DNA from: a virus
Strand: one strand, 5' to 3'
DNA length: 35,702 nt
IMG/VR virus record: IMGVR_UViG_3300030012_001951
Coordinates: 1 to 35,702 of that record
Shown here: one piece after another, positions 8,018 through 14,403 of the stretch
Numbering within the stretch: the first letter of the stretch is position 1
How the letters are laid out: every line of letters begins with the position of its first letter
Program-made: the position numbers and the translations under genes
The notes under the pieces: generated by a model
The model's database searches: none
The model's input: only the letters and a program-made list of their open reading frames with translations
What the model was told of the DNA's origin: nothing

Positions 8018-9578
8018 TTGGATTAATTCTAATATTACTTACAATACAATCAGCCGACGTTATAGTAGTCGCAACACTCACCGCGTTTTTTAATGCGGTC
8101 TTTGTAACTAAGACGGGGTCTACGATTCCAGCTTTGATCATTTCAACACTGTTACCCGAGATAACATCAAACCCAACGCCTGTGTTGGTTGGCGTTTCGT
8201 AGTTTTCAATACCAGCATTACTCATTATAGTTGTGAAAGGTGCTTTAATTGACTTCGCTAGTATTTTCTCCCCAATATTGTTACTTTTTTCAAGTTCTTG
8301 TGCAGCGTTTAGCAGCGCTATACCACCACCTGCAACTATACCTTCACGTAAAGCTGCTTTAGTAGCGTAAATAGCATCTTCAACTCTGTCCTTCTTTTCT
8401 TTTAATTCAACCTTTGACACAGCACCTACGCGTATCATACCAACTGAACCACTTAACATGCTCAGTCTTTGTTGTAAATGCTTCTTTAAGAACTGATCTT
8501 TCTCCTTTTCAATGAGCTTTTCAACGTCTGCTATTCTTTTTTGCACTACTTTTGTGTTTTTATCTACAGTTAACACGGTTTTTTCGTTATCTGTTACACT
8601 TTTTAGCGCAGAACCAAGTACATCTGGCTGTATTAGGTCTAAATCGTCGCCTAATTCTTCATTTATTACCTTTGCACCAGTTAAAATTGATAAATCTTCA
8701 AGTGTTCCTTGCCTTGTAGACATAAAACCAGGTAAATCTATGATATTTACGTCTATATTACCCTTAATTTTGTTCATTAAGAGCGCGGATTTTGCTTTTT
8801 CATCAATTTGTGCTATAATTAACAGTGACTTTCTTTGTTGAATCACATATTCTAGCACGTTTTGTATTTTTCTAAGGTTAGGTATGTTACAATTTACAAT
8901 TAAAATAGCAGGATTATCAAGTTCTGCTACACCTTTGTCCTTATTTGTAGTAAAATGTGGCGATGTTAGGCCAGCTTCAAACTGTACGCCATCAACTACT
9001 TCAGAAAAAGTCTTTTCAGATTCAGACTCTTCCATCATTACAACACCGTTTTTACCTACTTCTTTGTAAGCTTGTGATATAATTTTTCCAAGCTGCTTAT
9101 CGTTGTTGCAACTAATGCTGCTAACGTGTTCCAAAAGATCGCCTTCAACCTCAACACTTTGTTCTTCAAGATATTTATTAACTTTTTCCAAGCCTGTATA
9201 AACACCGTCTTTAATTTCACGTATAGAGCTATTAGATAATTCTTCATTTATATTTTTTAATAAAGCTTCGGTTAAAACTATTGATGTTGTTGTACCATCA
9301 CCTGCTTCTGCTACAGTTTTTGCCGACGCTTGTTTTACTAATCTTGCACCTATATTCTCAACGGGATCAAGCAAGACAACCGATTCTGCTACGGTTACAC
9401 CGTCTTTTGTGATCACCGGAGAGCCCAGGGCGTCTTCGTATATTACACACATACCTGAGGCACCCAGGGTGGACTTGACCGCCGCGGCCAGTTTGTCCAC
9501 ACCTGATAATACCTTTGATCTGGCTTCATTGCCAAAATTAAGATCTTTAACGATCTCACTAGGGTTATTATATTCCAT
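8004..9578 (-). CDS. groEL: Phage chaperonin GroEL
   Basis: A 524-aa Cpn60. ATP-site motifs are present: TKDGVTVAE (about 57-65), AGDGTTTS (about 92-99) and, near residue 400, RVEDAIYATKAALREGIVAGGG with the catalytic Asp. The apical region contains FTTNKDKGVAELDNPAILIV and a helix with QQRKSLLIIAQI. The protein lacks the GGM-rich tail of cellular GroEL and ends NPNESR. It should form a folding chamber for phage virion proteins, as T4 does with gp31 plus host GroEL. Sited in the late block and overlapping groES. The leader is A/T-rich without a Shine-Dalgarno sequence. Identity is very secure. Confidence 0.95.
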   Translation of the reverse strand: MEYNNPSEIVKDLNFGNEARSKVLSGVDKLAAAVKSTLGASGMCVIYEDALGSPVITKDGVTVAESVVLLDPVENIGARLVKQASAKTVAEAGDGTTTSIVLTEALLKNINEELSNSSIREIKDGVYTGLEKVNKYLEEQSVEVEGDLLEHVSSISCNNDKQLGKIISQAYKEVGKNGVVMMEESESEKTFSEVVDGVQFEAGLTSPHFTTNKDKGVAELDNPAILIVNCNIPNLRKIQNVLEYVIQQRKSLLIIAQIDEKAKSALLMNKIKGNIDVNIIDLPGFMSTRQGTLEDLSILTGAKVINEELGDDLDLIQPDVLGSALKSVTDNEKTVLTVDKNTKVVQKRIADVEKLIEKEKDQFLKKHLQQRLSMLSGSVGMIRVGAVSKVELKEKKDRVEDAIYATKAALREGIVAGGGIALLNAAQELEKSNNIGEKILAKSIKAPFTTIMSNAGIENYETPTNTGVGFDVISGNSVEMIKAGIVDPVLVTKTALKNAVSVATTITSADCIVSNIRINPNESR

Positions 9579-9595
9579 TAAATTAAATTTATTTG

Positions 9596-9910
9596 TTATT
9601 TAAATGTTTTTACAACTTTAGGACCTTTTACAAAGTCTAACTTTTTGTTGTAATGCTCAACGCTACCATCAATAGCAGCTTCAGCGCTTTCTATTGTTTC
9701 ACGTCTAGTGACATCGTACCATGTTTCTTCTTTTTCAATATCACGGTACTCGGTCTGATAGTATCCATTAGGTAATTGAACTATCCTCCAGTTTTTCTTG
9801 TCTGAAAGATGTTTCCATAGTTCAATGGTTTCCTCCTCAGAGTTTGTCATTTGTTTATATTGTGGTTGACCATTCCACGTTTTTGTGGTCTTGTAATAAA
9901 AATACGTCAT
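9596..9910 (-). CDS. Hypothetical protein
   Basis: A 104-aa, soluble, Trp/Tyr-rich and charged protein (MTYFYYKTTKTWNGQPQYKQ...DFVKGPKVVKTFK). No motif or membrane segment recognised. It lies 17 nt before groEL in the same direction and could be co-transcribed with the chaperonin pair. Function unknown. Confidence 0.5.
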   Translation of the reverse strand: MTYFYYKTTKTWNGQPQYKQMTNSEEETIELWKHLSDKKNWRIVQLPNGYYQTEYRDIEKEETWYDVTRRETIESAEAAIDGSVEHYNKKLDFVKGPKVVKTFK

Positions 9911-9952
9911 AGTATTCGGTTTTATTGGTTAAACATAGTGTATCGCTACACT

Positions 9953-10069
9953 TTATTTCTTTTTTCTAAGGTTTTTTAACATGCGATCAATTTTAATCGC
10001 TTGACCTCTGTGTAAAGCAGATGCTTTTTTTAATTCGCTTGATATTTTTCTTAATTTTTTAGCATCCAT
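9953..10069 (-). CDS. 38-aa basic microprotein
   Basis: MDAKKLRKISSELKKASALH... ending KNLRKKK. Highly basic and probably one or two helices. Its ATG overlaps the stop of the Lys-rich gene as TAATG, the coupling used throughout this block, which is the main support for it being real. Function unknown. Confidence 0.6.
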   Translation of the reverse strand: MDAKKLRKISSELKKASALHRGQAIKIDRMLKNLRKKK

Positions 10070-10260
10070 TACTTTTTCTTCTTCTTCATCATCATAGCTT
10101 TTTTCTTAGCCATCATGGTTTTCTTTTTAGCCATAGAAGGTTTTTTAGCTATTTTAGGCTTTTTAGCCATCATAGTTTTTTTCTTAGCCATTTTAGGTTT
10201 AGCTTTAAGCTTAGGCTTCTTGAGCATAGGCTTTTTCATTTTAGCTTTCTTTTTCATCAT
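10069..10260 (-). CDS. Lys/Met/Ala-rich 63-aa protein, possible DNA-binding virion protein
   Basis: More than half of the residues are Lys, with recurring units MAKKKTMM and AKKPKIAKKPSM. There are no acidic residues at all. The AKKP-type repeat resembles histone H1-like tails and phage DNA-compacting peptides. It is followed by the 38-aa basic microprotein (TAATG overlap). A role in binding packaged DNA is inferred from composition only. Confidence 0.6.
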   Translation of the reverse strand: MMKKKAKMKKPMLKKPKLKAKPKMAKKKTMMAKKPKIAKKPSMAKKKTMMAKKKAMMMKKKKK

Positions 10261-10284
10261 TGTTTTATAATTTATTAGTTAAAG

Positions 10285-10680
10285 TTATTTTTTATTAGGA
10301 TTACCTCTACCACCATCTTTTTTACTAGCCCATACGGCTTTTCTTTGTGCGTCTGAAACATACTTTGCAGGTTTGTTCAGTCCCTTTTTTTGTTTATCTG
10401 CCATAGCAGGCTTACCACCTCTAATTAAATCAGCTATAGACTTTCCGATGCCTACTAAACCAGCTAAAGGACCTACTGCGTTAGCTATATTACCAAATGT
10501 AGACATAGAGCCGTCGTCTTTACTAAAGATACCTTTTAAAAATTTAGGTTTAAGTGCTGATTGCTCACCCATACCCATTTGTGGTTTACCTCTATTTATT
10601 ATTTCGTATTTTTTAATTTCCCACTGATCTAACTTACCGTTCTTGTTAATATCCTTAGGTGTGTATTTTTTTGCTGCCAT
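10285..10680 (-). CDS. 131-aa protein with EF-hand-like loop and hydrophobic segment
   Basis: The N-terminus has DINKNGKLDQWE (residues about 10-21), which fits the 12-residue EF-hand/dockerin calcium loop (D-x-N-x-N-G-x-L-D-x-x-E). A Gly/Ala-rich hydrophobic stretch (FGNIANAVGPLAGLVGIGKS) follows at about 62-81, and the C-terminus is basic (AVWASKKDGGRGNPNKK). Its ATG overlaps the stop of the gene before it (TAATG). Likely a minor virion or membrane-active protein; calcium binding is a prediction from the loop alone. Confidence 0.55.
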   Translation of the reverse strand: MAAKKYTPKDINKNGKLDQWEIKKYEIINRGKPQMGMGEQSALKPKFLKGIFSKDDGSMSTFGNIANAVGPLAGLVGIGKSIADLIRGGKPAMADKQKKGLNKPAKYVSDAQRKAVWASKKDGGRGNPNKK

Positions 10681-11075
10681 TATTGTTTTAATTTATACTT
10701 TAAAAATTCTTGTTTGTTTACCGCGACGTTTTTACTACCAAAACCTACTTTTCTTACGTTTTTGCCGCCTCCTGGTTTAAACATCATGTCGTTAGTCACT
10801 AATTCATTAAACTTACTTGCACGACTTACTATAGTATCGCTTGGTTGAACATTAGCTCGATACAATTCGTCTGCTGGAATATTAGGATACTCTTGCAAAA
10901 CGCTTTTGTTTTGTTTTTTGTACGCTTTAAAGTCTAGCTCTCCTGCTATTCTATCACCCGCTTCTTGCGTAGCTTCTTTTACTTTGTCGATGCCTTTTCT
11001 GACTAAACCTTTTAATCCAGAACCTCGCTTGTTTTGTTGCGGTAAATTTACATAGTTAAGTGGTGCGTTTCTCAT
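10680..11075 (-). CDS. Hypothetical protein, first gene of the leftward block
   Basis: A 131-aa basic protein (MRNAPLNYVNLPQQNKRGSG...NKQEFLKYKLKQ) with an amphipathic helix at about 25-45 (VRKGIDKVKEATQEAGDRIA) and no known motif. It is the promoter-proximal gene of the minus-strand transcript that runs to position 1; the control region at 11076-11338 lies immediately upstream. Function unknown. Confidence 0.55.
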   Translation of the reverse strand: MRNAPLNYVNLPQQNKRGSGLKGLVRKGIDKVKEATQEAGDRIAGELDFKAYKKQNKSVLQEYPNIPADELYRANVQPSDTIVSRASKFNELVTNDMMFKPGGGKNVRKVGFGSKNVAVNKQEFLKYKLKQ

Positions 11076-11114
11076 ATTAGAAATAATTACAGGTTTCTAC
11101 TCTTATTTAAGTAA

Positions 11115-11160
11115 GGTGACAATAGCCCCTTATTATTAGACTATATAAGGCTAATGTCAC
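11115..11160 (+). promoter_or_regulatory. Conserved inverted repeat, copy A
   Basis: Left arm GGTGACAATAGCCC and right arm AGGCTAATGTCAC. The arms pair as GTGACA/TGTCAC, a one-base mismatch, then TAGCC/GGCTA, with a further short A/T stem inside. A second copy with nearly identical arms but a different loop is at 16701-16747. Conserved arms with an unconserved loop suggest a protein operator or RNA hairpin. Confidence 0.6.
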
Positions 11161-11202
11161 TATAAAAAAGTTGTAAGAAAATTAGAAGTAGAGTATTGCA
11201 CT

Positions 11203-11217
11203 ATGACATAATGTCAT
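11203..11217. promoter_or_regulatory. Perfect palindrome, operator-like
   Basis: ATGACAT-A-ATGTCAT, 7-bp arms around one base, flanked by further A/T. The TGACA half-site is the same as in the hairpin arms at 11115-11160 and in the tandem pair at 11234-11249. Typical size and symmetry for a dimeric repressor site. Confidence 0.5.
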
Positions 11218-11233
11218 ACATACAAAAATAAAA

Positions 11234-11249
11234 ATGACAATATGACAAT
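11234..11249. repeat. Tandem ATGACAAT direct repeat
   Basis: Two perfect adjacent copies of the octamer ATGACAAT. It shares the TGACA core with the palindrome 17 nt to the left, so it may belong to the same operator array. Confidence 0.5.
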
Positions 11250-11266
11250 GGGCCCCACCATTTTTT
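11247..11266 (+). terminator. Weak hairpin with T-run
   Basis: AATGG and CCATT arms (5 bp) around GCCCCA, followed by further T residues. Could end short rightward transcripts or be part of the operator region. The stem is short, so this is a tentative call. Confidence 0.25.
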
Positions 11267-11290
11267 ATAAATTACATATGTATTTTTTCA

Positions 11291-11320
11291 TACAATGTAT
11301 ATACGATGCGATATAGATAA
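11291..11320 (+). promoter_or_regulatory. Bipartite promoter-like element, copy 1
   Basis: TACAATGTATATACGAT, seven bases, then AGATAA. Six copies with the same 7-base gap occur between here and 15214. This one is 18 bases before the ATG of the 44-aa gene at 11339 and is followed by CATTACTAAATAAA, also found after copy 2. Confidence 0.6.
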
Positions 11321-11338
11321 CATTACTAAATAAATAAA

Positions 11339-11473
11339 ATGATAAAGTTACTAAAATTTTCCACATATTTTTTATTAGATAGTAAGGCGAAGCGCGGTAT
11401 ACTTTACTCTACTATTTTTACAATAAAACATTTATACTACTTTTACAATCTAAATACGATTAATAAAAGATAA
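11339..11473 (+). CDS. 44-aa microprotein
   Basis: MIKLLKFSTYFLLDSKAKRG... with a hydrophobic N-terminus and basic C-terminus (NLNTINKR). It is too short to be convincing alone, but bipartite element copy 1 lies directly upstream and copy 2 overlaps its 3' end, the same arrangement as for the established genes further right. Function unknown. Confidence 0.4.
   Translation: MIKLLKFSTYFLLDSKAKRGILYSTIFTIKHLYYFYNLNTINKR
11444..11473 (+). promoter_or_regulatory. Bipartite promoter-like element, copy 2
   Basis: TACAATCTAAATACGAT, seven bases, AGATAA, then CATTACTAAATAAC. It overlaps the 3' end of the 44-aa gene and precedes the gene at 11511 by 37 bases. Confidence 0.65.
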
Positions 11474-11510
11474 CATTACTAAATAACTTAAACAATTAAA
11501 TATATACACT

Positions 11511-11738
11511 ATGAATAATATCACTTCTAAAAGATTTGTAGTAAGAAAAAGTCTTCTTAATACAAACACAAACATAACTTTTACTAACAAAGATGGTCAC
11601 GAAATCACTTACAATCACGATAGAGTTTTCGAGATAATGAAAGATAACTTAACTAAGTTACCATGTTGGTTAAAGTACAAGAGTTACACTGCTACTAATA
11701 ATATTCCATTAGTACTTAGAGGTAAGCAACTACAATAG
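11511..11738 (+). CDS. Small early hypothetical protein
   Basis: A 75-aa protein (MNNITSKRFVVRKSLLNTNT...IPLVLRGKQLQ), basic, with a beta-strand-rich beginning and a DRVFEIMKDNLTKLP helix. No known motif. Located after bipartite element copy 2 at the start of the early block, so probably an immediate-early product. Function unknown. Confidence 0.6.
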   Translation: MNNITSKRFVVRKSLLNTNTNITFTNKDGHEITYNHDRVFEIMKDNLTKLPCWLKYKSYTATNNIPLVLRGKQLQ

Positions 11739-11771
11739 TAGTTGTTTACATAACTCTTTAAACTTATAACT

Positions 11772-11906
11772 ATGTATAAAACTACAATTAAAAACTTAGA
11801 AAATCTTTTTCCTTATGATCCTAAAGTGGATGATAGAGAAAAATATAACGAAACTGTACTAGATTTTTTATATGAAGAACTAGTAAGTCAACTACATAAA
11901 AACTAA
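11772..11906 (+). CDS. 44-aa acidic microprotein
   Basis: MYKTTIKNLENLFPYDPKVD... ending YEELVSQLHKN. Acidic and helical in its second half. An A/T-rich leader and tight packing to the next small gene support it. Function unknown. Confidence 0.45.
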   Translation: MYKTTIKNLENLFPYDPKVDDREKYNETVLDFLYEELVSQLHKN

Positions 11907-11909
11907 AAC

Positions 11910-11987
11910 ATGAAAGAAACTATAGAAAATATACTATTTTTAATACTATTAACTTTAACACTATGGATATCACTAATAATAATATAA
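11910..11987 (+). CDS. 25-aa membrane micropeptide
   Basis: MKETIENILFLILLTLTLWI plus SLIII: one transmembrane helix and little else. It starts 4 bases after the previous stop and overlaps the next gene by 25 bases. Very short, so it may be a chance reading frame; a phage membrane micropeptide is possible. Confidence 0.3.
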   Translation: MKETIENILFLILLTLTLWISLIII

Positions 11988-12076
11988 TTGACGGTATGGT
12001 ATACTTATCTGAAATAGACAAGTGGGTACCAATAGAAGAATATAAAGAATATATACAATGGAAAAAGAACGTATAA
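11963..12076 (+). CDS. 37-aa microprotein
   Basis: MDITNNNIIDGMVYLSEIDK... ending EYIQWKKNV. Contains an acidic/aromatic stretch WVPIEEYKEY. Overlaps the next gene by 19 bases, in keeping with the packing of this block. Function unknown. Confidence 0.4.
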   Translation: MDITNNNIIDGMVYLSEIDKWVPIEEYKEYIQWKKNV

Positions 12077-12159
12077 CTATACTCACAAGCGAGCAAATAC
12101 AAATGATTATCGACGAGTGGGATAATAGATACAATGTAAATACGAACACTAACAGATAA
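12058..12159 (+). CDS. 33-aa microprotein
   Basis: MEKERITILTSEQIQMIIDE... ending NVNTNTNR. Charged and probably helical. Its last codons contain bipartite element copy 3 (12130-12158), as also seen for the genes ending at 12966 and 13573. Function unknown. Confidence 0.4.
   Translation: MEKERITILTSEQIQMIIDEWDNRYNVNTNTNR
12130..12159 (+). promoter_or_regulatory. Bipartite promoter-like element, copy 3
   Basis: TACAATGTAAATACGAA, seven bases, AGATAAT. The ATG of the following gene (12167) comes six bases after GATAAT. The upstream part lies inside the preceding gene. Confidence 0.7.
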
Positions 12160-12166
12160 TAATAAT

Positions 12167-12334
12167 ATGAATATACAATATAACGCTTACCAAAATATTA
12201 AGCTTGGTAAGAACACTACAGAAAAAGATTTATACGAGTTATTCGGCGACGCTGTCGCTGTATATGACGAGAACGGCAAAGAAATAAAAGATTACTTTAA
12301 AATTAAATACAGAAATGGCTGGAACAATAGATAA
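12167..12334 (+). CDS. 55-aa early hypothetical protein
   Basis: MNIQYNAYQNIKLGKNTTEK... then LYELFGDAVAVYDENGKEIK and a basic aromatic end (KYRNGWNNR). Well-formed globular composition. It follows bipartite element copy 3 and overlaps the next gene by 20 bases. Proteins with the LYELFGDAVAVYDE phrase seem familiar from small early marine phage proteins, but no function is known to me. Confidence 0.55.
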   Translation: MNIQYNAYQNIKLGKNTTEKDLYELFGDAVAVYDENGKEIKDYFKIKYRNGWNNR

Positions 12335-12758
12335 ATACGAACAAGAACAGCAAGCATTACAAGATGCTTTTGCTAGAAATATGTTACTACGCTATGATAT
12401 ACGCGAAGTAACTACGCGAAGACAAGCACTAAATGGCACTCGAGCTTTCGAGTTTCCTGTTAGTTGCTTCAGTAAACAAATGAGAGCTTATAATGGCGAT
12501 GATAGATTACCTAAAACTAAACTGCGTATGGCGGTTTATAAGTCAGGTATGGTAAGAAAAATTAATGGTGCGTGGTGTCCTTACCCTGTAAATAAAAGAT
12601 ATAGCAGGCTACATAAGTACACAGTAATGCGTAGCGATGGCAAGAAAAGCTGGATGGAAAGCAGACAATATATGCAAATGGCGTACGAAAAACATCTAAG
12701 TATGATGGTGAGTCTCAACTATATGTTAAACTATTACTTAAAAAATTATGCTAAGTAA
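12315..12758 (+). CDS. Hypothetical early protein
   Basis: A 147-aa basic protein (MAGTIDKYEQEQQALQDAFA...LNYYLKNYAK) rich in Arg, Met and Tyr, helical at both ends. No recognised motif. It overlaps the genes on either side by 20 and 11 bases. Function unknown. Confidence 0.6.
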   Translation: MAGTIDKYEQEQQALQDAFARNMLLRYDIREVTTRRQALNGTRAFEFPVSCFSKQMRAYNGDDRLPKTKLRMAVYKSGMVRKINGAWCPYPVNKRYSRLHKYTVMRSDGKKSWMESRQYMQMAYEKHLSMMVSLNYMLNYYLKNYAK

Positions 12759-12966
12759 ACTAAGTATACAAGAATTTGAAAGAATAGCAGATCAAACTGC
12801 AGAAGAAATAATAAAAGATATAAACAGACAGTGCGACTGGGCACTTGATGGTTATGAAATTAAGAAAGACTACATGCAACTTCATAATACACTAATGAAG
12901 GCTGTGACTAAAAGAGTCGCAATTAAAATGGGTGTAGCAACATTAACAAACAAAATTACAACGTAA
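12748..12966 (+). CDS. Hypothetical helical early protein
   Basis: A 72-aa protein (MLSKLSIQEFERIADQTAEE...ATLTNKITT), mostly alpha-helical and charged. Its 3' end overlaps bipartite element copy 4. Function unknown. Confidence 0.55.
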   Translation: MLSKLSIQEFERIADQTAEEIIKDINRQCDWALDGYEIKKDYMQLHNTLMKAVTKRVAIKMGVATLTNKITT

Positions 12967-12986
12967 ATACGATAACTATAAGATAA
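12957..12986 (+). promoter_or_regulatory. Bipartite promoter-like element, copy 4
   Basis: TACAACGTAAATACGAT, seven bases, AGATAAT, then seven bases to the ATG at 12994. It straddles the stop codon of the preceding gene. Confidence 0.7.
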
Positions 12987-12993
12987 TATATAT

Positions 12994-13209
12994 ATGATAT
13001 GTAAATGTAAAAATATTATCCCTCAAGCGCGTGTTAACTTAGGTTATAAGACGTGTGTAGACTGTTCAACCACACAACCTTATGGTTGTATTGCATTAAC
13101 CTACCACAAAACCGGTAACACTATCCAAATTATGCCGAAGGAACAAGCGAGACGCATTCGTAAGTTAACCGAGCGCAGAGGTTACGGCACTATGTTAAGA
13201 AACATATAG
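12994..13209 (+). CDS. Small zinc-ribbon-like protein
   Basis: A 71-aa protein with CKCKNIIPQARVNLGYKTCV and DCSTTQPYGC: paired Cys at residues 3/5 and 21/24, plus Cys31, in a zinc-ribbon-like layout. The C-terminal half is basic (KEQARRIRKLTERRGYG), suiting nucleic acid binding. Led by bipartite element copy 4. Could be a small DksA/TraR-like or anti-host regulator, but it lacks the coiled coil and the call is only zinc-ribbon-like. Confidence 0.55.
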   Translation: MICKCKNIIPQARVNLGYKTCVDCSTTQPYGCIALTYHKTGNTIQIMPKEQARRIRKLTERRGYGTMLRNI

Positions 13210-13221
13210 TTGTATATATAA

Positions 13222-13258
13222 GCGTTATTACTTATCCTAGGAGATTCACTGATAACGC
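13222..13258. repeat. Inverted repeat before the tRNA-like RNA
   Basis: GCGTTAT (13222-13228) and ATAACGC (13252-13258) are perfect 7-bp arms. The interior contains the 8-bp palindrome TCCTAGGA (13235-13242). It abuts the tRNA-like sequence at 13260 and might be a leader hairpin, a processing signal or a recombination site. Confidence 0.45.
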
Positions 13259-13259
13259 A

Positions 13260-13361
13260 GGCCAGGTATGGGTGGTTCGGTTCTTCGGAACGTAGCACAA
13301 TACAGGAAACACGGTAGATCTCGTGTTGAAAACAATGAAGGTTCGATTCCTTCACTGGCCA
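13260..13361 (+). tRNA. tRNA-like RNA with unusual 5' half
   Basis: The 3' half is typical: T-arm GAAGG-TTCGATT-CCTTC (13337-13353) and acceptor strand ACTGGCC plus discriminator A. The 5' strand GGCCAGG (13260-13266) pairs with it over 6 bp, followed by TA as in positions 8-9. Inside are AACACG/CGTGTT arms (13308-13327) with an 8-base loop GTAGATCT and a very stable GTTC-TTCG-GAAC hairpin (13280-13291). At about 102 nt it is longer than a normal tRNA and the D-arm is not clear; CCA is not encoded. Options: divergent or long tRNA, tRNA decoy, or attP copy of a host tRNA end. Confidence 0.45.
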
Positions 13362-13372
13362 CTATGCCAAAC

Positions 13373-13573
13373 ATGAGTTATTGCAGATTTGAAAATACAA
13401 GTAAAGCTATGAGCGACTGCTTGGACGCCATTATGGACGGCGATTATGATGATCTAACAACCTACGAAAGACAAGGTTTGATAGATATTTTAGCCTACTG
13501 TGACGATATACTTCATCACAGAGAGGAAATTGAAGACAGGTTAAATGTTTTACAATCTAAATACGATTACTAA
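13373..13573 (+). CDS. Conserved small phage protein (MSYCRFENT family)
   Basis: A 66-aa acidic protein starting MSYCRFENTSKAMSDCLDAI, a beginning that I have seen often in small marine phage early proteins of unknown function. A longer in-frame reading back to 13268 would translate the tRNA-like T-arm (NEGSIPSLAT), so the ATG at 13373 (or 13364) is chosen. The 3' end contains bipartite element copy 5. Function unknown. Confidence 0.6.
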   Translation: MSYCRFENTSKAMSDCLDAIMDGDYDDLTTYERQGLIDILAYCDDILHHREEIEDRLNVLQSKYDY

Positions 13574-13580
13574 TAGATAA
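13551..13580 (+). promoter_or_regulatory. Bipartite promoter-like element, copy 5
   Basis: TACAATCTAAATACGAT, seven bases, AGATAAT, then six bases to the ATG at 13588. The first part is inside the end of the preceding gene. Confidence 0.7.
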
Positions 13581-13587
13581 TATTAAT

Positions 13588-13806
13588 ATGAATTTATACC
13601 AAAAACTAAAACCAGAAATTAAGTCAAAGTTACAAAGTAACAGTGACAAGTACGCTGTAAGTGTTAGCGGTGTTATTGACAGACTAAAGTCTACACAATA
13701 CTACAACGAGCTAACTATCGGCGATATTAAGCAGATCAGAGCCTTCGGTGATGTATCATCTACTGATATACTCTGGCCTGAAACTATGTTCAACACTAAA
13801 TACTAA
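13588..13806 (+). CDS. Hypothetical early protein
   Basis: A 72-aa protein (MNLYQKLKPEIKSKLQSNSD...DILWPETMFNTKY), mixed alpha/beta, no motif. Directly behind bipartite element copy 5. A degenerate element-like stretch (CAACACTAAATACTAA) covers its 3' end. Function unknown. Confidence 0.55.
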   Translation: MNLYQKLKPEIKSKLQSNSDKYAVSVSGVIDRLKSTQYYNELTIGDIKQIRAFGDVSSTDILWPETMFNTKY

Positions 13807-13809
13807 TGA

Positions 13810-13959
13810 ATGAAAGCTTTATTACACGAGCAAGCTATGATCGAAAAACTCTGCGCGCACTATGGCGAGCAAGAAGTCGAACGATTAATAGCCGAAGCAA
13901 AGACAGATACGTTAATAGAATTATATAACGATATACCTAATGACACAAGCAGAGTTTAA
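13810..13959 (+). CDS. 49-aa acidic microprotein
   Basis: MKALLHEQAMIEKLCAHYGE... then VERLIAEAKTDTLIELYNDI; two amphipathic helices. Overlaps the next gene by 20 bases. An overlapping alternative reading from 13806 gives an Arg-rich, poorly structured peptide and was not preferred. Function unknown. Confidence 0.5.
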   Translation: MKALLHEQAMIEKLCAHYGEQEVERLIAEAKTDTLIELYNDIPNDTSRV

Positions 13960-14248
13960 CAAACTAAATAAAGCTATTGATTTAATGGCTAAGAATATAA
14001 TGGGTGATAAAGGCCCTGAGTATACACTAATGAATGATGATGTGTTAAATAATTTTAAAAGCACAGCTAACAGACTGAATACCAGCGCGTTAAAGGTATG
14101 GGCTACATACTTTGATAAGCAAGTAAATAGTGTATTTGCGCATGTTAATCATGCTAATGTAAAGAAAGCAGAGTCTATTGATAGTAGGTTTGCTGATATT
14201 ATTAACTATGCAAAGCTTGGCTTAGCATTATTTAAAGATGAAAGATGA
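13940..14248 (+). CDS. Nmad1/DUF1599-like nucleotide-modification-associated protein
   Basis: A 102-aa all-helical protein. The pattern KGPEYTLMNDDVLNNFKSTA, then VWATYFDKQVNSVF and ESIDSRFADIINYAKLGLAL, fits the nucleotide modification associated domain 1 (DUF1599): KGxEY..D.L.NF, a WxxYxxKx helix and a final SIxxRxxDxINY helix. The family is found in phages with modified bases and near thymidylate-synthase-type enzymes; one such enzyme is encoded at 21593. Its biochemical role is not settled. Assignment rests on pattern memory, so it is moderate. Confidence 0.5.
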   Translation: MTQAEFNKLNKAIDLMAKNIMGDKGPEYTLMNDDVLNNFKSTANRLNTSALKVWATYFDKQVNSVFAHVNHANVKKAESIDSRFADIINYAKLGLALFKDER

Positions 14249-14403
14249 GAACAGATCACTTGAAAAAACTATTAGAAGTTATTAAAGATGATATGAAAAG
14301 AAGATGTGAACAATCTTTCTATGAAGAACACAGAGATAAATGGGGTGACTACCACAGTGATATACACGAGATGATTAAAGATATCAAGCACGGCCTAAAA
14401 TGA
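14245..14403 (+). CDS. 52-aa hypothetical protein
   Basis: MRTDHLKKLLEVIKDDMKRR... ending HEMIKDIKHGLK; helical, charged, His/Asp-rich. Joined to the genes on both sides by ATGA overlaps, strong support for a real gene. Function unknown. Confidence 0.6.
   Translation: MRTDHLKKLLEVIKDDMKRRCEQSFYEEHRDKWGDYHSDIHEMIKDIKHGLK

Larger units (their letters stand above)
11076..11338. promoter_or_regulatory. Divergent control region
   Basis: About 260 nt without a gene between the leftward late block and the rightward early block. It holds a long imperfect hairpin (11115-11160), a perfect 15-bp palindrome (11203-11217), a tandem ATGACAAT pair (11234-11249), a weak hairpin plus T-run (11247-11266) and the first bipartite element (11291-11325). 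The clustering of TGACA half-sites makes it the best candidate for the main early/late switch of this window. No origin-like iterons beyond these were seen. Confidence 0.6.

Noticed and set aside
13268-13372. N-terminal extension of the 66-aa protein
   Set aside because: It would translate the tRNA-like T-arm and acceptor (NEGSIPSLAT); the ATG at 13373 matches the family start.
13806-13928. 40-codon frame overlapping the 49-aa gene
   Set aside because: Arg/Ser-rich with no structure; the overlapping frame from 13810 gives a better protein and couples to the next gene.
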